Positions 6,663-7,415 of a DNA stretch of 7,415 nt are shown piece after piece. Below the pieces are notes generated by a model, which was not told the DNA's origin, made no database searches, and was given only the letters and a program-made list of their open reading frames with translations. Source of the DNA: Anaerolineales bacterium (lineage in GTDB: Bacteria; Chloroflexota; Anaerolineae; Anaerolineales; E44-bin32); assembly GCA_023250385.1 (NCBI GenBank), contig JAHFAU010000098.1, positions 1 to 7,415 of the forward strand. Reading direction: 5' to 3'. Made by a program: the position numbers and the translations under genes. Every line of letters begins with the position of its first letter. Positions within the stretch are counted from its first letter, which is position 1.

Positions 6663-7189
6663 ACAAAGACAACGATGATGAAGACGAACACTACTCCCAC
6701 CGCAAAGAAGATGTGTGGGATCGGCAGCAACTGCGGCGGCAGAAAGGCCATCAACCCGTTTACCTGGTCGGCCAGCGCACCCGTCGGCGGAATCACCAGG
6801 CTGGTGATCGCGTAGCCGGCCTGGTGCAGGTAAGCCCAGAGTGAACCGATGAGCAAGTAACCGTTCAGCAATCCCATGACCAACCCCAGCAGAATCCCTT
6901 CCAAATGTTCCCGCACGAGCTTTGCCTGCAGCGCCTGGATCTTGGGCGTCTGATAGCCGAAGATCGCGAGCACCACCAGCACCAGGCTGCGGACCGTGAA
7001 TCCGGTCCCGGTCGGCTCCGCCTCGAGGGCGGTCCGGTAGCTCAGGACGTAGGTCGCCAGAATGCTGTTCAAGAACAATCCCAGCACCACCGCACTTGTG
7101 ACCAGCAGCTCCTTGGCCCAGCCCCGCATCGCGCCGATGACGCCGAACAAGACCACCAACAGCCCAAACAGGACTGTCAGGCTGATCAA
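6659..7189 (-). CDS. CvpA-like polytopic membrane protein
   Basis: A 176-residue hydrophobic protein with about five membrane spans (roughly 3-20, 28-48, 65-79, 97-118, 157-176). The segment after the first span, GAMRGWAKELLVTSAVVLGL (19-38), resembles the Arg-Gly-containing turn and second helix of the CvpA (colicin V production) family, and ILLGLVMGLLNGYLLIG (99-115) is similar to its later helix. CvpA proteins are linked in known bacteria to envelope stability, but their biochemical role is unclear, so no function is assigned. It lies between murG and murC: one base after the murG stop and overlapping murC by 4 bp. That suggests a job in envelope synthesis, or at least coexpression with it. 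The start is TTG at 7189, the first start codon after an in-frame stop at 7207-7205, with GAGGG about nine bases upstream. The protein ends directly with its last span (FIIVVFV). Family assignment is tentative; the membrane topology is clear. Confidence 0.75.
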   Translation of the reverse strand: MISLTVLFGLLVVLFGVIGAMRGWAKELLVTSAVVLGLFLNSILATYVLSYRTALEAEPTGTGFTVRSLVLVVLAIFGYQTPKIQALQAKLVREHLEGILLGLVMGLLNGYLLIGSLWAYLHQAGYAITSLVIPPTGALADQVNGLMAFLPPQLLPIPHIFFAVGVVFVFIIVVFV

Positions 7190-7190
7190 A

Positions 7191-7415
7191 TCAGGCGGCC
7201 CTCGTCAATTCGGCGGCAATCGCCTCAGCCGCCCCGGGCCGCGCCAGGCCGCGCATCGCCTGTGCCATGCTCTCCAGCCGGCCCGGATCCTGGAGCAATC
7301 CGCGCACTTCAGGTAGCAGGTCTCGTGCCAAACTCGGGTCGTCCAGCCGAACCGCGGCGCCCCGGGCCACCAGATAGTCGGCATTGATCCGCTGGTAGCG
7401 CCAGGCATGCGGGTA
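7191..7415 (-). CDS. murG: MurG, lipid II-forming GlcNAc transferase (C-terminal 74 residues)
   Basis: Peripheral membrane glycosyltransferase that moves GlcNAc from UDP-GlcNAc to lipid I, giving lipid II. Only the C-terminus is in the window, and the first visible codon begins at base 7415. The fragment opens with YPHAWRYQRINADYLVARGA, which matches the end of the MurG UDP-GlcNAc-binding domain: the conserved Q..NA motif, then an Ala/Gly-rich turn and a helix. It continues with LLPEVRGLLQDPGRLESMAQAMRGLARPGAAEAIAAEL, the usual last helices that cross back over the N-domain. It ends TRAA at TGA (7193-7191). The AWRYQ spelling in place of the common GHQ form is one I associate with Chloroflexota; that link is from memory. 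The gene is upstream of, and nearly touching, the CvpA-like gene. Confidence 0.9.
   Translation of the reverse strand, partial: YPHAWRYQRINADYLVARGAAVRLDDPSLARDLLPEVRGLLQDPGRLESMAQAMRGLARPGAAEAIAAELTRAA

Noticed and set aside
6117..6815. 232-codon plus-strand open frame across the murC / membrane protein junction
   Set aside because: It is antisense to the conserved MurC N-domain and P-loop; there is no motif or ribosome binding site.
7205..7408. 67-codon minus-strand open frame at the right edge
   Set aside because: The MurG frame in the same place gives a clear MurG C-terminus. This one is Trp/Arg/Cys-rich noise in the frame of the CvpA-like gene, closed by TGA.

Overview
The window is one uninterrupted minus-strand run of a division and cell wall (dcw) cluster. 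Transcription runs from the high coordinates to the low ones: murG (3' end only), a CvpA-like membrane protein, murC, an unrecognised 60-residue ORF, murB, ddl, ftsQ, ftsA and ftsZ (5' two thirds only). GC content is high (roughly 60-65 % by eye), so long open frames appear antisense to the real genes. I treat those as shadows.

The organism is a bacterium that makes peptidoglycan and divides with FtsZ and FtsA. The gene order, the MurG C-terminus starting YPHAWRYQ, a polytopic membrane protein between murG and murC, and the FtsZ and FtsA sequence style suggest a Chloroflexota relative. This is inference from memory of gene order and sequence flavour, and only moderately secure. There are no mobile elements, tRNA or rRNA genes, CRISPR arrays or phage genes.

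Layout by position: 7415-7191 end of murG (lipid II synthesis); 7189-6659 CvpA-like membrane protein; 6662-5289 murC (adds L-Ala to UDP-MurNAc); 5296-5114 small basic ORF; 5110-4184 murB (makes UDP-MurNAc); 4191-3085 ddl (makes D-Ala-D-Ala); 3074-2103 ftsQ; 2100-853 ftsA; 805-1 ftsZ. Precursor enzymes come first and divisome proteins last. MurB and MurC act in sequence in the cytoplasm, Ddl supplies the terminal dipeptide, and MurG makes lipid II at the membrane. FtsA anchors FtsZ filaments to the membrane, and FtsQ links the ring to the septal synthesis machinery.

Packing is extreme. Three junctions overlap (4, 8 and 8 bp), four are separated by only 1 to 10 bp, and the single longer gap is 47 bp in front of ftsZ. 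No internal terminator or convincing promoter was seen, so the genes are probably cotranscribed and translationally coupled. No new system is evident. The points most worth checking are the 60-residue ORF, which lies in the same frame as murB and is separated from its TTG start by only TGA-TTC, the uncharacterised membrane protein, and the lysine-free, arginine-rich cytoplasmic tail of FtsQ.
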